Positions 9,806 to 20,899 of a DNA stretch of 64,000 nucleotides are shown piece by piece. The stretch spans positions 688,023 to 752,022 of the forward strand of contig CAXAMN010023339.1 in the NCBI GenBank assembly GCA_963970005.1, written 5' to 3'. A model generated the notes under the pieces. It had not been told where the DNA came from, did no database searches, and saw nothing but the letters and a program-made list of their open reading frames with translations. The position numbers were made by a program, and so were the translations under genes. How positions within the stretch are numbered: position 1 is the first letter of the stretch; every line of letters begins with the position of its first letter. The DNA is from Durusdinium trenchii (lineage: Eukaryota; Sar; Dinophyceae; Suessiales; Symbiodiniaceae).

Positions 9806-12402
9806 CACAAAGCTTTTGAGCTTGTAAGGGCCACTGCTGGGCATAGCTTCCAGGAGCTACTGGGACTCCACTCACCATGCCACACAGAAGCCCCAAGAAT
9901 ACCAAAAACAAAAAAACAACCTATTTTTAAGAAATAGGCCCGATTTTTATCTCAAGCATGCTTGAAGGGATTGGGGCTTGTAGAGGCCACTGCTGGGTGT
10001 AGTTTCCAGGAGCTACAGGGACTCCACTCACCATGCCCCACAGAAGCCCCAAGAATACCAAAAACAAAATAACAACCTATTTTTAAGAAATAGGCCCGAT
10101 TTTTGTCCCAAGCATGCTTGAAGGAATTGGGGCTTGTAGAGGCCACTGCTGGGCGTAGCTTCCAGGAGCTACAGGGGATCCACTCACCACGCCACTCAGA
10201 AGCCCCAAGAAGACCAAACACAAAAAACAACATATTTTTAAGAAATAGGCCCGATTTTTGTCCCAAGCATGCTTGAAGGAATTGGGGCTTGTAGAGCCCA
10301 CTGTTGGGTGTAGCTTCCAGGAGCTACAGGGGATCCACTCACCACGCCACACAGAAGCCCCAAGAATACCAAAAACAAAAAACAACCTATTTTTAAGAAA
10401 TAGGTCCGATTTTTGTCCCAAGCATGCTTGAAGGAATTGGGGCTTGTAGAGCCCACTGTTGGTGTAGTTTCCAGGAGCTACAGGGGATCCACTCACCACG
10501 CCACACAGAAGCCCCAAGAATACCAAAAGCAAAAAAACAACCTATTTTTAAGAAATAGGCCCGATTTTTGTCCCAAGCATGCTTGAAGGAATTGGTGCTT
10601 GTAGAGCCCACTGTTGGGTGTAGTTTCCAGGAGCTACAGGGGATCCACTCACCACGCCACACGGAAGCCCCAAGAAGACCAAAAACAAAAAAACAACCTA
10701 TTTTTAAGAAATAGGCCCGATTTTTGTCCCAAGCATGCTTGAAGGAATTGGGGCTTGTAGAGCCCACTGTTGGGTGTAGTTTCCAGGAGCCACAGGGGAT
10801 CCACTCACCACGCCACACAGAAGCCCCAAGAATACCAAAAACAAAAAAACAACCTATTTTTAAGAAATAGGCCCGATTTTTGTCCCAAGCATGCTTGTAG
10901 AGCCCACTGTTGGGTGTAGTTTCCAGGAGCTACAGGGGATCCACTCACCACGCCACACGGAAGCCCCAAGAAGACCAAAAACAAAAAAACAACCTATTTT
11001 TAAGAAATAGGCCCGATTTTTGTCCCAAGCATGCTTGAAGGAATTGGGGCTTGTAGAGCCCACTGTCGGGTGTAGTTTCCAGGAGCCACAGGGGATCCAC
11101 TCACCACGCCACACAGAAGCGCCAAAAACAACAGAATATCATAGCGGGATTTGAATAGACGACCTTTCGATTCCGACGCGCGTGGTTACCGACCGGGCTA
11201 AACGGACACTTCTGATGAAGACAATACCCAAACCACACAGACAAGAAGACCATGCAGAGAAGCCCCAAGAAGACCAAAAACAAAAAAAACAACCTATTTT
11301 TAAGAAATAGGCCCGATTTTTGTCCCAAGCATGCGTTGAAGGGAGTGGGGCTTGTAGAGGCCACTGCTGGGCGCAGCTTCCAGGAGCTACAGGGGATCCA
11401 CTCACCACGCCACACAGAAGCCCCAAAAAACAAAAAAACAACATATTTTTTAGAAATAGGCCCGATTTTTGTCCCAAGCATGCTTGAAGGGACTGGGCCT
11501 TGTAGAGGCCACTGCTGGGTGTAGTTTCCAGGAGCTACAGGGGCTCCACTCACCACGCCACACAGAAGCCCCAAGAATACCAAAAACCAATTTTTAAGAA
11601 ATAGGCCCGGTTTTTGTTCCAAGCATGCTTGAAGGGACTGGGGCTTGTAGAGGCCACTGTTGGGTGTAGTTTCCAGGAGCTACAGGGGATCCACTCACCA
11701 TGCCACACAGAAGCCCCAAGAATACCAAACACAAAAAACAACATATTTTTAAGAAATAGGCCCGATTTTTGTCCCAAGCATGCTTGAAGGAATTGGTGCT
11801 TGTAGAGCCCACTGTTGGGTGTAGTTTCCAGGAGCTACAGGGGATCCACTCACCACGGCACACAGAAGCCCCAAGAATACCAAAAACAAAAAAACACATA
11901 TGTTTGAGAAATAGGCCCGATTTTGACCCAAGCATGCTTGAAGGAATTGGGGCTTGTAGAGGCCACTGTTGGGTGTAGTTTCCAGGATCTACACGGGATG
12001 CACTCACCATGGCACACAGAAGCCCCAAGAAATACCAAAAACAAAAAAACAACCTATTTTTAAGAAATAGGGCCGATTTTGACCCAAGCATGCTTGAAGG
12101 AATTGGGGCTTGTGGAGGCCACTGTTGGGTGTAGTTTCCAGGAGCTACAGGGGATCCACCCACCATGCCACACAGAAGCCTCAAGAATACCAAAAACAAA
12201 AAAACAACCTATTTCCAAGAAATAGGCCTGATTTTTCCCAAGCATGCTTGAAGGCATGCTTGAAGGGATTGGGGCTTGTAGAGGCCACTGCTGGGTGTAG
12301 TTTCCAGGAGCTACAGGGACTCTTCCACCCATGCAGGGCAGAGAGCCCCAAGAATCCCAAAGACAAAAAACAACCTATTGTCAAGAAATAGGCCCGACTA
12401 CC
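9806..12402. repeat. 155-bp tandem repeat array, about 16 units
   Basis: A satellite-like array. The anchor AAGCATGC recurs at 9954, 10110, 10265, 10420, 10575, 10731, 10887, 11027, 11327, 11476, 11621, 11776, 11930, 12086 and 12240. Spacing is mostly 154-156 bp, with one 140-bp unit (internal 16-bp deletion), two of 145-149 and one 300-bp step caused by an insertion. Each unit holds a perfect hairpin CCTATTT-TTAAG-AAATAGG and, about 12 bp later, the 10-bp palindrome AAGCATGCTT. Units differ by about 3-10%. Long minus-strand frames through the array change register because 155 is not a multiple of three, and they are not genes. Confidence 0.9.
11121..11262 (-). mobile_element. tRNA-like (SINE-like) insertion within the tandem array
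   Basis: About 140 bp that does not belong to the 155-bp unit. Read on the minus strand (about 11213 to 11135) it has an A-box-like TTAGCCCGGTCGGTAA and, 40 nt later, a B-box-like TATTCAAATCC, the spacing of an internal RNA polymerase III promoter. The T stem does not pair properly, so it is not a functional tRNA. A tRNA-derived short retroposon or a decayed tRNA gene fits best. The flanks may share a short AGAAGC repeat. Confidence 0.4.
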
Positions 12403-12410
12403 AGTTTGGA

Positions 12411-13660
12411 TGTGCAGGAAGCCATGGCAGGCATTCAGCCCCCCCCCCAACAAATGCAGACGAGGTGAATGAAATTATTGAAATTAAACGAGGCGAGGTG
12501 AATAATTTCAAAACATGAAATTAAGACGAGGTACGAGGTGAACGAAATTAATGAAACTAATTTAATTCACTCAGATGTTTGGGGGACTTGAAGCTGCGAA
12601 GCTACGTTTCAGCTGACAGGTCATGAAAAACAAGATGCGAAGGTGAAGTATTCAGCTTCATTGATGCTTTGTCACGACTCTGATGATGTTTCCGTATATG
12701 ATTTGTTCGCAGGGACGCTGAAGCACCGCGTCCATCTCAAGACCCTCACCAAAAATACGTCCAGTCTTCAAGACCCTCCCAAAAATATGGTTTAATTTGA
12801 TCGTTTCATAGCATGCCCAAAACTCCATCTTGAGGAAGAATTCCTGCTTGGCTTGGGCCCTCGCGGTGGGAGACGTTGCCTTCGAGGTCCTCCGGATTCC
12901 TCGAGAAGGCACTGCTGCACTTCGGCCAGGTGCTCCGGCGCTCCGGGTCCGAGACATGTCAGGCATGGAGGCCATTGAGTTGGACATGTCGCTGCCCCGA
13001 TGTCCATTGGCCATGTGGAGAAGTGACATGTTTAACCAAAGGGACATGTCACTGTCATTGTTTTAATTGCTTCTTTAATGCATTGGCTTTAATTGCCTCT
13101 TTCTACAGGAGCTGGACTTGGAAGGAGATGTGGGGTGCCCAGAGACGTTCTTGCTTGCTGCCTGAGCATGCAGAGTGGTCATTTTGTAGAAACGCCACCG
13201 GGGTGGTACGCAATTCTTGTGGCTGGGTGACCCCACATATCCCCACATTTATGCAGATGTGATGTTTTATCAGTTTCCATTTAGCTTCCAGGCTGTGTGA
13301 CTCTTGTTTGCGGTTTAGGGTCCATAACACTCTGTACACGAGCATGTTCTTACGCATGAAAGCTTCAAAGCGTGGGTGATGATTTTCATTGGACATGGCA
13401 GAATGGTCCTTTGCAAGGACTACTGACTACTGCCCTTGCCATACACTTGCATAATATGATATGATTGTTGGATGCAAAGTTAAGGAACCACCTAAAACTT
13501 GAACATATACACTGGTTTCAGAGTAGATGGCGCAACCCCCAAAAGGTGTTTTATATGGACCCCTATATGGAAACATCTTGGGGGTTGTGCCATTGACTCT
13601 GAAACCAGTGTAAAATTGCTTGAATATAATGTTTTCCACGCACCACCACCACGCCCCGCC
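12411..13660. other. unassigned region with a GC-rich island
   Basis: The island 12790-13050 is open on both strands and could hold an exon, but I cannot choose a frame. It contains several copies of GACATGTC/GACATGT between 12953 and 13050. The rest shows no feature apart from the foldback element at 13508-13612. Confidence 0.3.
13508..13612. mobile_element. foldback / MITE-like element, 105 bp
   Basis: An inverted repeat of about 36-bp arms: left arm 13508-13543, right arm 13577-13612, about 31 of 36 positions complementary. The arms begin TACACTGGTTTCAGAGT and end with its complement. The spacer itself also pairs partly, so the whole unit could form one long hairpin. No coding capacity. 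This is the size and form of a non-autonomous DNA transposon; the target duplication is not clear. Confidence 0.7.
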
Positions 13661-13670
13661 GCTTCAAGGT

Positions 13671-13785
13671 GGGTATGTTCTGGTTCGACGTGGCCAACGT
13701 GGCCCGATCGGCCAGGGTGGCCGAAGCGGCACGTGAGGCGTTTGTCGGGGGTGCCCAGCTGGTGCAAGGGAGCGACGGCTCAGAA
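13671..13785 (+). CDS. candidate exon, unknown protein
   Basis: A GC-rich segment following a CTTCAAG acceptor reads in phase 0 as an alanine-rich helix (WFDVANVARSARVAEAARE then FVGGAQLVQGSDGSEAK). The surrounding DNA is AT-richer and closed. A second GC-rich open segment at 13885-14000 could be the next exon. No family is recognised. Confidence 0.35.
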
Positions 13786-14367
13786 GCTAAGCCATTGGTT
13801 CCATCTCCCAGCCCCATGGAGTGTCTGTGTATTTCCTTCTATTCTTCTGATTCTTCTCCATCTTCTCCATTGAGTTCAGGGAGCTGAACTCGGAGCGACC
13901 ACGGGAGTTGGCTCCCCGCAAGGGACCAGGCACGAGAGGCTTCCGGACCAGAAGCGATGGACATGGGAAGGCACTTCTTGGAATCCATCGAAAGCCAAAG
14001 CAGTGCTGGATGTTGCTGGTGCTGCCGCATGCGGCTTTCGAATGTAGGCCGCATGTTGCTGGTGCATCCCGTTTAGGGTCCTTTAGATTGAACAGCCAAG
14101 AGACAAAACACACAAAAACACCCCAGGTATCAAACTGTGAACTTTTCTTTTGTATTTTGGGTGTTTTCGATTCAGTGAAACCTTATTTTTGTTAAACGTA
14201 TTTTTCTCATCGTCACCAATAAAACCCCTGCATCACCTCCCATTGCGGTCTGTCCTGCATAAGTCCCCTGTTAGGACAAGACGCGCATCACTGCGGACAC
14301 TCATGGTCTCACAGCGGAATTTGTACATCGAAAAGTGAACCAAACCGAACCACCGACACACGAGAAA

Positions 14368-15370
14368 TCATCCAGATCCATTCAACGGAGTCTCCCAAGA
14401 GGAGAGCAACTTCGAACAGCCAGCGTCCATCATCTGAGCCAAACCACGAATTTCTTCAGGAGCGAAAAACGGAACAGCGCCGACAATCGCACCTTGAGGG
14501 AACGATCGGCCTTCCGATTTCCTTGTTTGCAAACAAGTGTAACCGGGAAACACCTGGTGGTCAGGAATTTTGCCAATGTGCACAAAAATCCTGCGCAGCC
14601 AAAAGGATAGATCCCGAAAAGTAATATCATCGCCACAACATGCTTCAAGAGTGTATATATCCACGTTTCTGAAATAAAAATGCAAGCTCCATGTAGGAAG
14701 TGCAAAAGGCTTCACCAACTTTCCAAGCCAGAGCTCTAGCAAAACCAACAAAGGTCGTGATGTCAGAAGAGGAGTGCTGGGAAAACCACGGGCCTGACGT
14801 GTCTAAGACATGCACAAAGCGCCATGGAAAGTCAGCAATATTCTGATTCCAATCCCATCGTCCAAACTTCCGTTGAAGGGAAATATTGCCCTCGCAAGCT
14901 GGAATCTCATCAACAACTACCGTTCCGGGAACCTCCGGAGTAGATAACTCGTTTAATCGAGCTAAAAAGTACTGTCGTGCAAAGACAGCCTGTTGCATCT
15001 GTGAAAACATCTGAACCTCTATAGGAAGAGAGGCAGCCGCGATCCGCTTGGCTGCTTGATCAGCCTTGCGGTTACATATGATGTTCTGTACTGTTGTTCC
15101 GTGATCAGCAGCAAAAGCTGAAGAAATAAGAAATTCGGGGATGTCATCCCCGATGTGTGACGGGATCCAGAACAAACGCACCGGTTGGCACCCATTCACA
15201 TCCCGAGAAACATAAATCCGTAAAATAGCCCTCCACCAGCCAGTATGTGTCCATGAGGAGTCAACATAACGCTGGTCAATAAGAATATTGAACTGATCCA
15301 CAACTGATTTGCAATGATACTGCAGAGGACCAGGGTGGGTGTTGCGAAATAGACCATGTCCACCGGTCAA
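14368..15370 (-). pseudogene. LINE remnant: RNase H domain and downstream tail, frameshifted
   Basis: The minus-strand frame 15370-14645 (about 241 codons) carries the second half of a LINE RNase H domain: HTGWWRAILR, then RLFWIPSHIGDD, then NRKADQAAKR with the last catalytic aspartate. It starts just after an in-frame TGA, so the first half of RNase H and everything upstream is lost. Coding potential passes at about 14700 into another frame (14751-14368, ending at a stop), which implies a frameshift. No ATG-initiated product is expected. It lies opposite to the plus-strand host genes, like the other LINE pieces here. Confidence 0.7.
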
Positions 15371-15819
15371 TTCTCAGGCTTTGTGTGACACTCCCTGAAG
15401 TAAACCGAAATGGAAAATGGACGAACATGGCCCCCCTTGCATCAATCAGGGAGTCTAGTTAGTTGCTGTTGGGGGGGTAGAAGTTCACAAACCGACCGGG
15501 TCGCACGACGCTTCCACTTGCGGACGATCATGGTGGACATGGGCTCCAGGTGAAAAGCAATTCCCATATCCCATCTCCAAACAATGTCGGGCAAAAATGG
15601 TGAAGATGAGGACCAAAACACCCATGTGCAGGGTATGCTGAGGTATGCCCAGATGGTCTTCGGATGCTTTTTTGGGTGATCAAAAACAGATGGTGTTCAA
15701 GGTTTTGGTTCCGCAGAGGAGTCACTCTTGAAACACATAGGATCTTATAGGTAATAATCACCTGCCAGGTGTTTTTATGTGTGTTTTTAATTTTTGGTTG
15801 GTTGGGGGCCCTGTTACAG

Positions 15820-15993
15820 TAACGTACGCCGTCGCGCTCGTCCGTGCATTTTTGCTGTCAAGCCCCCCCAACGGCTGGCTTTCACCACCGTGGAACACCT
15901 CGGCTTTTCGTCGCTCTTCTTCGGCGAAGACTGCCGGACAAAGCCATGGATGAGAGTCATCGTTCCGGGGAAGGAAACCAGAGTGGAAACCAG
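15820..15993 (+). CDS. candidate exon, unknown protein
   Basis: After a pyrimidine-rich acceptor (CTGTTACAG) at 15819 the frame gives a compact, protein-like stretch: PQRLAFTTVEHLGFSSLFF, GEDCRTKPWMRVIVPGKE. The best exit is ACCAG followed by GACACC, a GA donor like those proved elsewhere in this window, but the frame remains open to about 16066. The downstream segment 16013-16075 is also exon-like in another frame (EADRLREAKQTKAEGN). Function unknown. Confidence 0.4.
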
Positions 15994-16379
15994 GACACCG
16001 AGAACACGCAGGGAGAAGCCGACAGGCTGCGAGAAGCCAAGCAGACCAAGGCGGAAGGGAACCTGAGCCTTTCTTGCTCACGCCAGCTATCACGACCTTG
16101 ATTATTGAGCTCTATTTGTTCGGCTTTTTAACAACAACCTTCTCCCCAGTCCCCCTCCTAATTCATGTGCAATCATATATTTGTTTGCTTTGGTGTGCAT
16201 GGCATGATGTTGAAGATGATTTTAGCACCATTTGGGGTAGGGGAGTCCTCGTTTTGAAGCAATTGGGTGGTGCAGGATGGCTTCCAAGGTATGGAACTTT
16301 GACTCGGTATACGGACAAAAGGTGAGGCCTTATTGGACCAATATAACACCCGTTAAGACTGTATATAATTACTATAAGT

Positions 16380-16436
16380 TCGAGGCCATTGCTATTAAGG
16401 TTGGAGGCCATGGCTATTAGGTTGGAGGCCAGGCCA
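16380..16436. repeat. 21-bp dispersed minisatellite, locus 1
   Basis: Two to three units related to GGTTGGAGGCCATCGCTATT. Read backwards the unit gives the heptapeptide ASNLIAM, a repeat that recurs in predicted dinoflagellate proteins. Other loci are at 18555-18598 and 58889-58995. Confidence 0.65.
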
Positions 16437-16468
16437 TGTGCCATGTCGCTCATTTGAGCCGTCCACAG

Positions 16469-16688
16469 GTCGCAGAGAAAGTTGCGCGCATGGACATTTG
16501 CATGGCCGAAGTCCTGCGTGCCACGCGGGCACATCAAGCCTTCCAAAACACGGCAGAAGCACTACGTCCCGACTTTGGGGGGAACTTCTACAGCAAGAGT
16601 GTCTCGGAACGTGACCAAAAAACGGGTCAAGGAAGCGGGTGTTACAGTGGTTTCAGAGGTTCGATGGCAGCACCCCAAGATGTCCTGA
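16469..16688 (+). CDS. candidate exon or exons, unknown protein
   Basis: Follows the acceptor GTCCACAG at 16468. Two frames are open. One reads EKVARMDICMAEVLRATRA then HQAFQNTAEALRPDFGG; the other continues to a TGA at 16688 through ARVSRNVTKKRVKEAGVTVV. The change of better frame near 16590 suggests either a missed intron or an indel. No family recognised. Confidence 0.35.
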
Positions 16689-17232
16689 AAAGATGGGGGT
16701 CCATATTAACCACTAAACTTGTGTGCCATTTGCTCTGAAGACACTGTAAGTGGAGTAGACGCCTCACGGAAACATACATACCCTCGCCCATTTTTTCTCA
16801 CTGGAGCTGTGAAGTTGACCGCTTCCGGTGGTTCAATATGTCCTTTATCGAGTGACGATGGGACTTGAAGCATGAATCCTTGAACAAAGAAGGCCTGGAC
16901 AGATGGCCAAAGTTGTTGGGAAGAAGTTTGGAAACCAGGTGGTTTCTTCGACCAATTCCCTCACCATTCGAAAATACATCCCCTATATATATATAATCAC
17001 TGGGATATCCAGGATTCCATGGAGATACTTGATTTGTTTTCCTATTGGACAGTCAACTACTTTTTTTTATGACCATGGTCGATTGTCTTGTCTAAGGGAA
17101 GTTGACCCTTAGAACATCATATGCTTGTCGGTGTTTAAATGGACTTAAATAGGTTCTTGGTTGTCTTCATCAATTAGGAAGGATTTTCAACAGTCACACG
17201 TTTATCTTCAACCGCCGCCACGCTGAGGTTTC

Positions 17233-20200
17233 ATGACCGAGGAGATCGCATGCTTTTGGTCACATTCATGGCATGGTGGACATTGGATGAAGGTCATGAC
17301 GCTTTTGATTCACTACAATGGGCAGGCAGCAGTTCTGCTCCTCAGCCAACTGCTTCCTAGTGCTCCACAAGCGGCCCTCCTCCCAAGGGAGTTCTCCATC
17401 TCGGGATTCGGTTTTAGGGAGGTGATCCTTTGGCTGGATCCCCTCCAGGGTCCATGTATATGAAAATGGTTGAAGTCGAAAAGCATCCAATTTCAATCTC
17501 AACGGTCCCTGTCCCAGTTCTTGTGTGCTTGGTTGATTGGGAATGGGACACCGGACACTGGGAAATGCCTCCTCATCCATCCCATCCATCCCATGACATG
17601 GGGAACCATGAAACTTGAACCATCTCTTGTCATAAAGTATTTTTCAGGTCAATCTCTACGCCGAATCTACTGGAAAACTTGTCCTGCCAAATGCCAGTGC
17701 AATTCCACCTTGATAGAGCCCATTTGATGATCTTGTTTGGCTAGGAGAAGGCCAGAAAATGTTTGCTCAACTTCTTTGTCGTCAGGTCCCTTTTGCTGAG
17801 GTTTGGTTCCCTCTTCGCTTTGGTTGCCACGGTTTGCTTCAGCTTGGGGCTTCTACCTGGTATGGTGCGCTTTCCAGAGGCTCCGGACATGCAGTGGTCA
17901 ACCTGGTCACTGGCAAGTGGCTTCACTGCTGCGGTCTTCGTCTTAGTCCTTTGGCGCCCGCAGCAGCTCATCTTCCTGGACCGGATTTGCATCAACAACA
18001 GCGACGCGGAGCAGAAGAAAGCCAGCATTCTGAGCTTAGGTGGCTAGGCGGTGGTTTTGGACATGTTTGTTTTTTACCATATAGTGGATCACACATAGAT
18101 GGTATACGGTCAACACCTATTAAAAGACCATCTAAGCGTGAGTCGTATGCCATCTATGTGTGATCCACTATATATCCAATTTGGATATCTTTGGGTGATT
18201 GATCCCACTGGTTTCATTTTTCGAAACCACCTGGTTCAGGTGGAATCTTGAAGAGGTCACAGAGACTGATGGTGCTTTGGGATCCATCCTGGTGCGATCG
18301 CCTTTGGTGTTTGTTCGAACTTGCTGCCTTCTTGAAGAGTAAGCAGGCCCAAAAGAATCAAGTGCTACTCGTCCAACCCACGATCCTCGGTCCATGCTCG
18401 CTGATCAATTTCTTTTGCGTGTCTTTCGTGACCTGGCTGGCCAATCCACACACACACACACTTGGGAAATGCGTACGGAAATGAATGCCTCATGCCACAA
18501 TGCCGCCACACGGCAACCTAGTTGAAACAATGGCCTGAGTAAAACGGGAAGAGTAGGTTGGAGGCCATCGCTAGTAAGTTGGAGGCCATCGCTATTTAGC
18601 TCAGCTTCCGCAGGTTCAGCCTGTCGTTGATCAGTACAGTCATCTTGAGTACAAGTAAAACAAGGCAAGAGTACACTGACAAATCCACAATTGATTACCC
18701 ATTTCAAGGCACGACATAGCATCAAGGACCCACTTGAGATTCGCAAACACTTGGACAAGAAAGCTCACGTCGAGTGCCGGCGTTCAATCCAACGAAAACG
18801 TCACATCTCCAGGTCTGACAGACTTGACATTTAAAAGACTGAAAAGTGCGGGTACGCTTACAGCTCTCACCATCGGCCTCTTCGTTGGCCATCCACCAAT
18901 GGTGAGGGGGATGGCCCCCTGCTTATAGGACCAAAAGGCCCCCTGTGAACCCAAGGGTGTCACACACACACACACATTTGACATCTTAGTATGTACAGAA
19001 TGCGCCTCCTTGCGAGAAGGCCTGAGTGAACAAATGGCCTGAATTCACCATGTTTGTTTTATGCAGCGGCGCGTGGCCGTCCAATGTATTGGACCCAGTA
19101 GGAAATTGAACGGTCATCATGTCTTCTTGCAGGTACGTCAACTCGGCCTCCCGAATTGATGCCGTTAGCGCAATACCACTTGCACGGTCCCTGTTACCCC
19201 TGCGTGTGCACGTCTAAAATCTAAAAGCAACCTTGATTTCAATGCTTACACACACTCACACCTTTGAGTTCTATTTGGTGCACAACGTTTCAACGGTTAT
19301 TTTTTACTGGACCCTCAGTGAAGTACCAGCCGTCACTTGGAAAGCCAAGATCATGGAGAAAAAGCACTCACCCAATATGGGTAACGATTCTTAAGATCTA
19401 ATCAGGGTCTACTAGACTTACACGTCGAAAAGATGATGAACTGAACCGACTTTTCCAATTGAACAGCTACTTGTCAACTGTGTAAGGTGATGTTGCCAGC
19501 GACCACCATTTCCTTCGCTGGAGGTTCTTTCGGCTTAGTCGTCCCTGCCTTGGGAGTGGTTCTTTTCCTTCTTATCAGTGACCTGGAGCGTGGAGTCTTC
19601 TTTTCTCATTGTTTAAACTTAGATCGATCTTCTTAGTTTTTCCCTGAGTTCCTGTGGCGTATTTCCGAAATTCCCGAACCCACTCTATATTGATCAGGAG
19701 ATATCATGCGGTTTTTGGTGTTCCGTTGTTTTTTTGATCAGCCCATCGTCCAATCGCCAAATCGTAAAATCGCCGGAGATCGAAAAGTGTACCGTGTGTG
19801 TGTGTGTGGTATTTTATGCTCACTTTGGACCTTTTTGTCCATCTGATCAGGTGGCTGCTTCGTCTTCGCCGTCCTGCGCGCCTATTTTCGCTCGCTCGAG
19901 GCCCTCAAGGAGAGGTGGCTCATAGCAACTCAGTGGGTCCCCGTGGGTCTTAGGTGATCCACGGGTATCACTAACGTAAGTAACTGGAATTTCAACGGTT
20001 GTGTGTTCAGTCTTGGAGAGTCGGTATAGGAAGACATTTGCAGTTTCTTTTGGGTTGGCCGCCCTTTGGCTGCCCGCTGGTCATTCAAAGACCCATGGAG
20101 TTGTGCGGTGGGTGCGGTGCCGTCAAGTCAGGTTGCAGAACATCAGCTTCGATCACTGCAGATGTGCATGTTGTGATGTCGACCATATCATCGACCAAGC

Positions 20201-20899
20201 TCCTGTTTTGTGTGATCGGGAGATTGTCAAGGAAGCTTGCGATTGCAGACATTGCTCTTTTTTGAGGCGTTAAGATGTGTTCCTCCCCGGTGCATTTCTT
20301 CTCTTGGAAGGGATTTGAATTAGACGGATATACTGGAAATACCAACCTTTGAAGATGTCAATGTAGCAGTGGAAAGCACCCCTTGTTTGATTGCGCAAAA
20401 TCAACTTGATTCTTCTTGAGATGTTCATTTTGCACTGATATGTTGATTTTTGTTCAACAAGTTCGCGCTTGACTTTCCAACATCTCAGGAATGTGTTTGC
20501 ATTTGGTTCGGCAGCACAGAGGGCTTTGAAGATTGCATCAGATCTGAGGTTTTGGAGGTCGTCACTAGCAGATTGCAAGATCAAGTCTTCACTAGACAGT
20601 GGATCCTGGCGGTGCATATTCCAATTCTTTGGGCCTTTTTCGACTTTGTCGCCTCCTATGCACTGATGGGTGAATATGAGGAAGCTCTTCCACTGATCAT
20701 CGAGGGATTGGTGATTTGGTTCTGTTGTAGTCCCATTTTCGTGGATTGCATCACCTCCTTGGCCTGTCGCTACAGCCAGAAGGCCACCTCAACCTGTTGG
20801 GAGATCCTCACGAACATCAGCTTAGTGCTCTTGGGCTCCGCTCTCTTCAGTGTCTTTGTCCGCATCCCGAAAAAAACGGCTGATCCTGTTCGCATCTAA
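17233..20899 (+). CDS. TIR-like multi-spanning membrane protein (spliced gene A)
   Basis: Reconstructed exons: 17233-about 17400 (CFWSHSWHGGHW); 17745-18039 (two hydrophobic segments, then FLDRICINNSDAEQKK); 18240-about 18430 (SQRLMVLWDPSWCDRLWCLF); 19487-19589 (hydrophobic, SFGLVVPALGVVLFLLISD); 19851-19914 (AVLRAYFRSLEALKE); 20132-20231 (NISFDHCRCACCDVDH); 20489-20899, ending TAA, with two more membrane segments. Phases agree at the joins 18039/18240, 19589/19851, 19914/20132 and 20231/20489, and each join restores a continuous motif. The S-x-x-L-x-V-L-W...RLWC-x-FEL signature resembles the alpha-helical half of TIR domains and belongs to a protein family greatly expanded in dinoflagellates; its role is unknown, signalling at a membrane is inference. 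The ends of exons 1 and 3 and a possible extra exon near 17650 are unresolved. Intron 20232-20488 has a GA donor. Confidence 0.7.
18079..18173. mobile_element. foldback / MITE-like element inside an intron of gene A, 95 bp
   Basis: Terminal inverted repeats of 30 bp: left 18079-18108, right 18144-18173, with 29 of 30 positions complementary (ends ATATAGTGGATCACACATAG). The 35-bp centre is unpaired. It occupies about half of the 200-nt intron 18040-18239, whose own ends carry the direct repeat AGGTGG. It differs in sequence from the foldback at 13508 and from the CCCTAGGG family. Confidence 0.85.
18555..18598. repeat. 21-bp dispersed minisatellite, locus 2
   Basis: Two units of GTTGGAGGCCATCGCTAGTA/ATTT inside the third intron of gene A. 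Same family as 16380 and 58889. Confidence 0.65.

Noticed and set aside
11135..11213. Functional tRNA gene
   Set aside because: The T stem and acceptor stem do not pair; only the A- and B-box-like motifs fit.
9952..12199. Many minus-strand ORFs of 60-201 codons with repeated GEWIPCSSWKLHP
   Set aside because: They are translations of the 155-bp satellite in shifting frames; the unit is not a multiple of three and there is no unit-to-unit frame conservation.
9806..12402. CRISPR array
   Set aside because: Units are 155 bp, nearly identical over their whole length, with no unique spacers; the context is eukaryotic.
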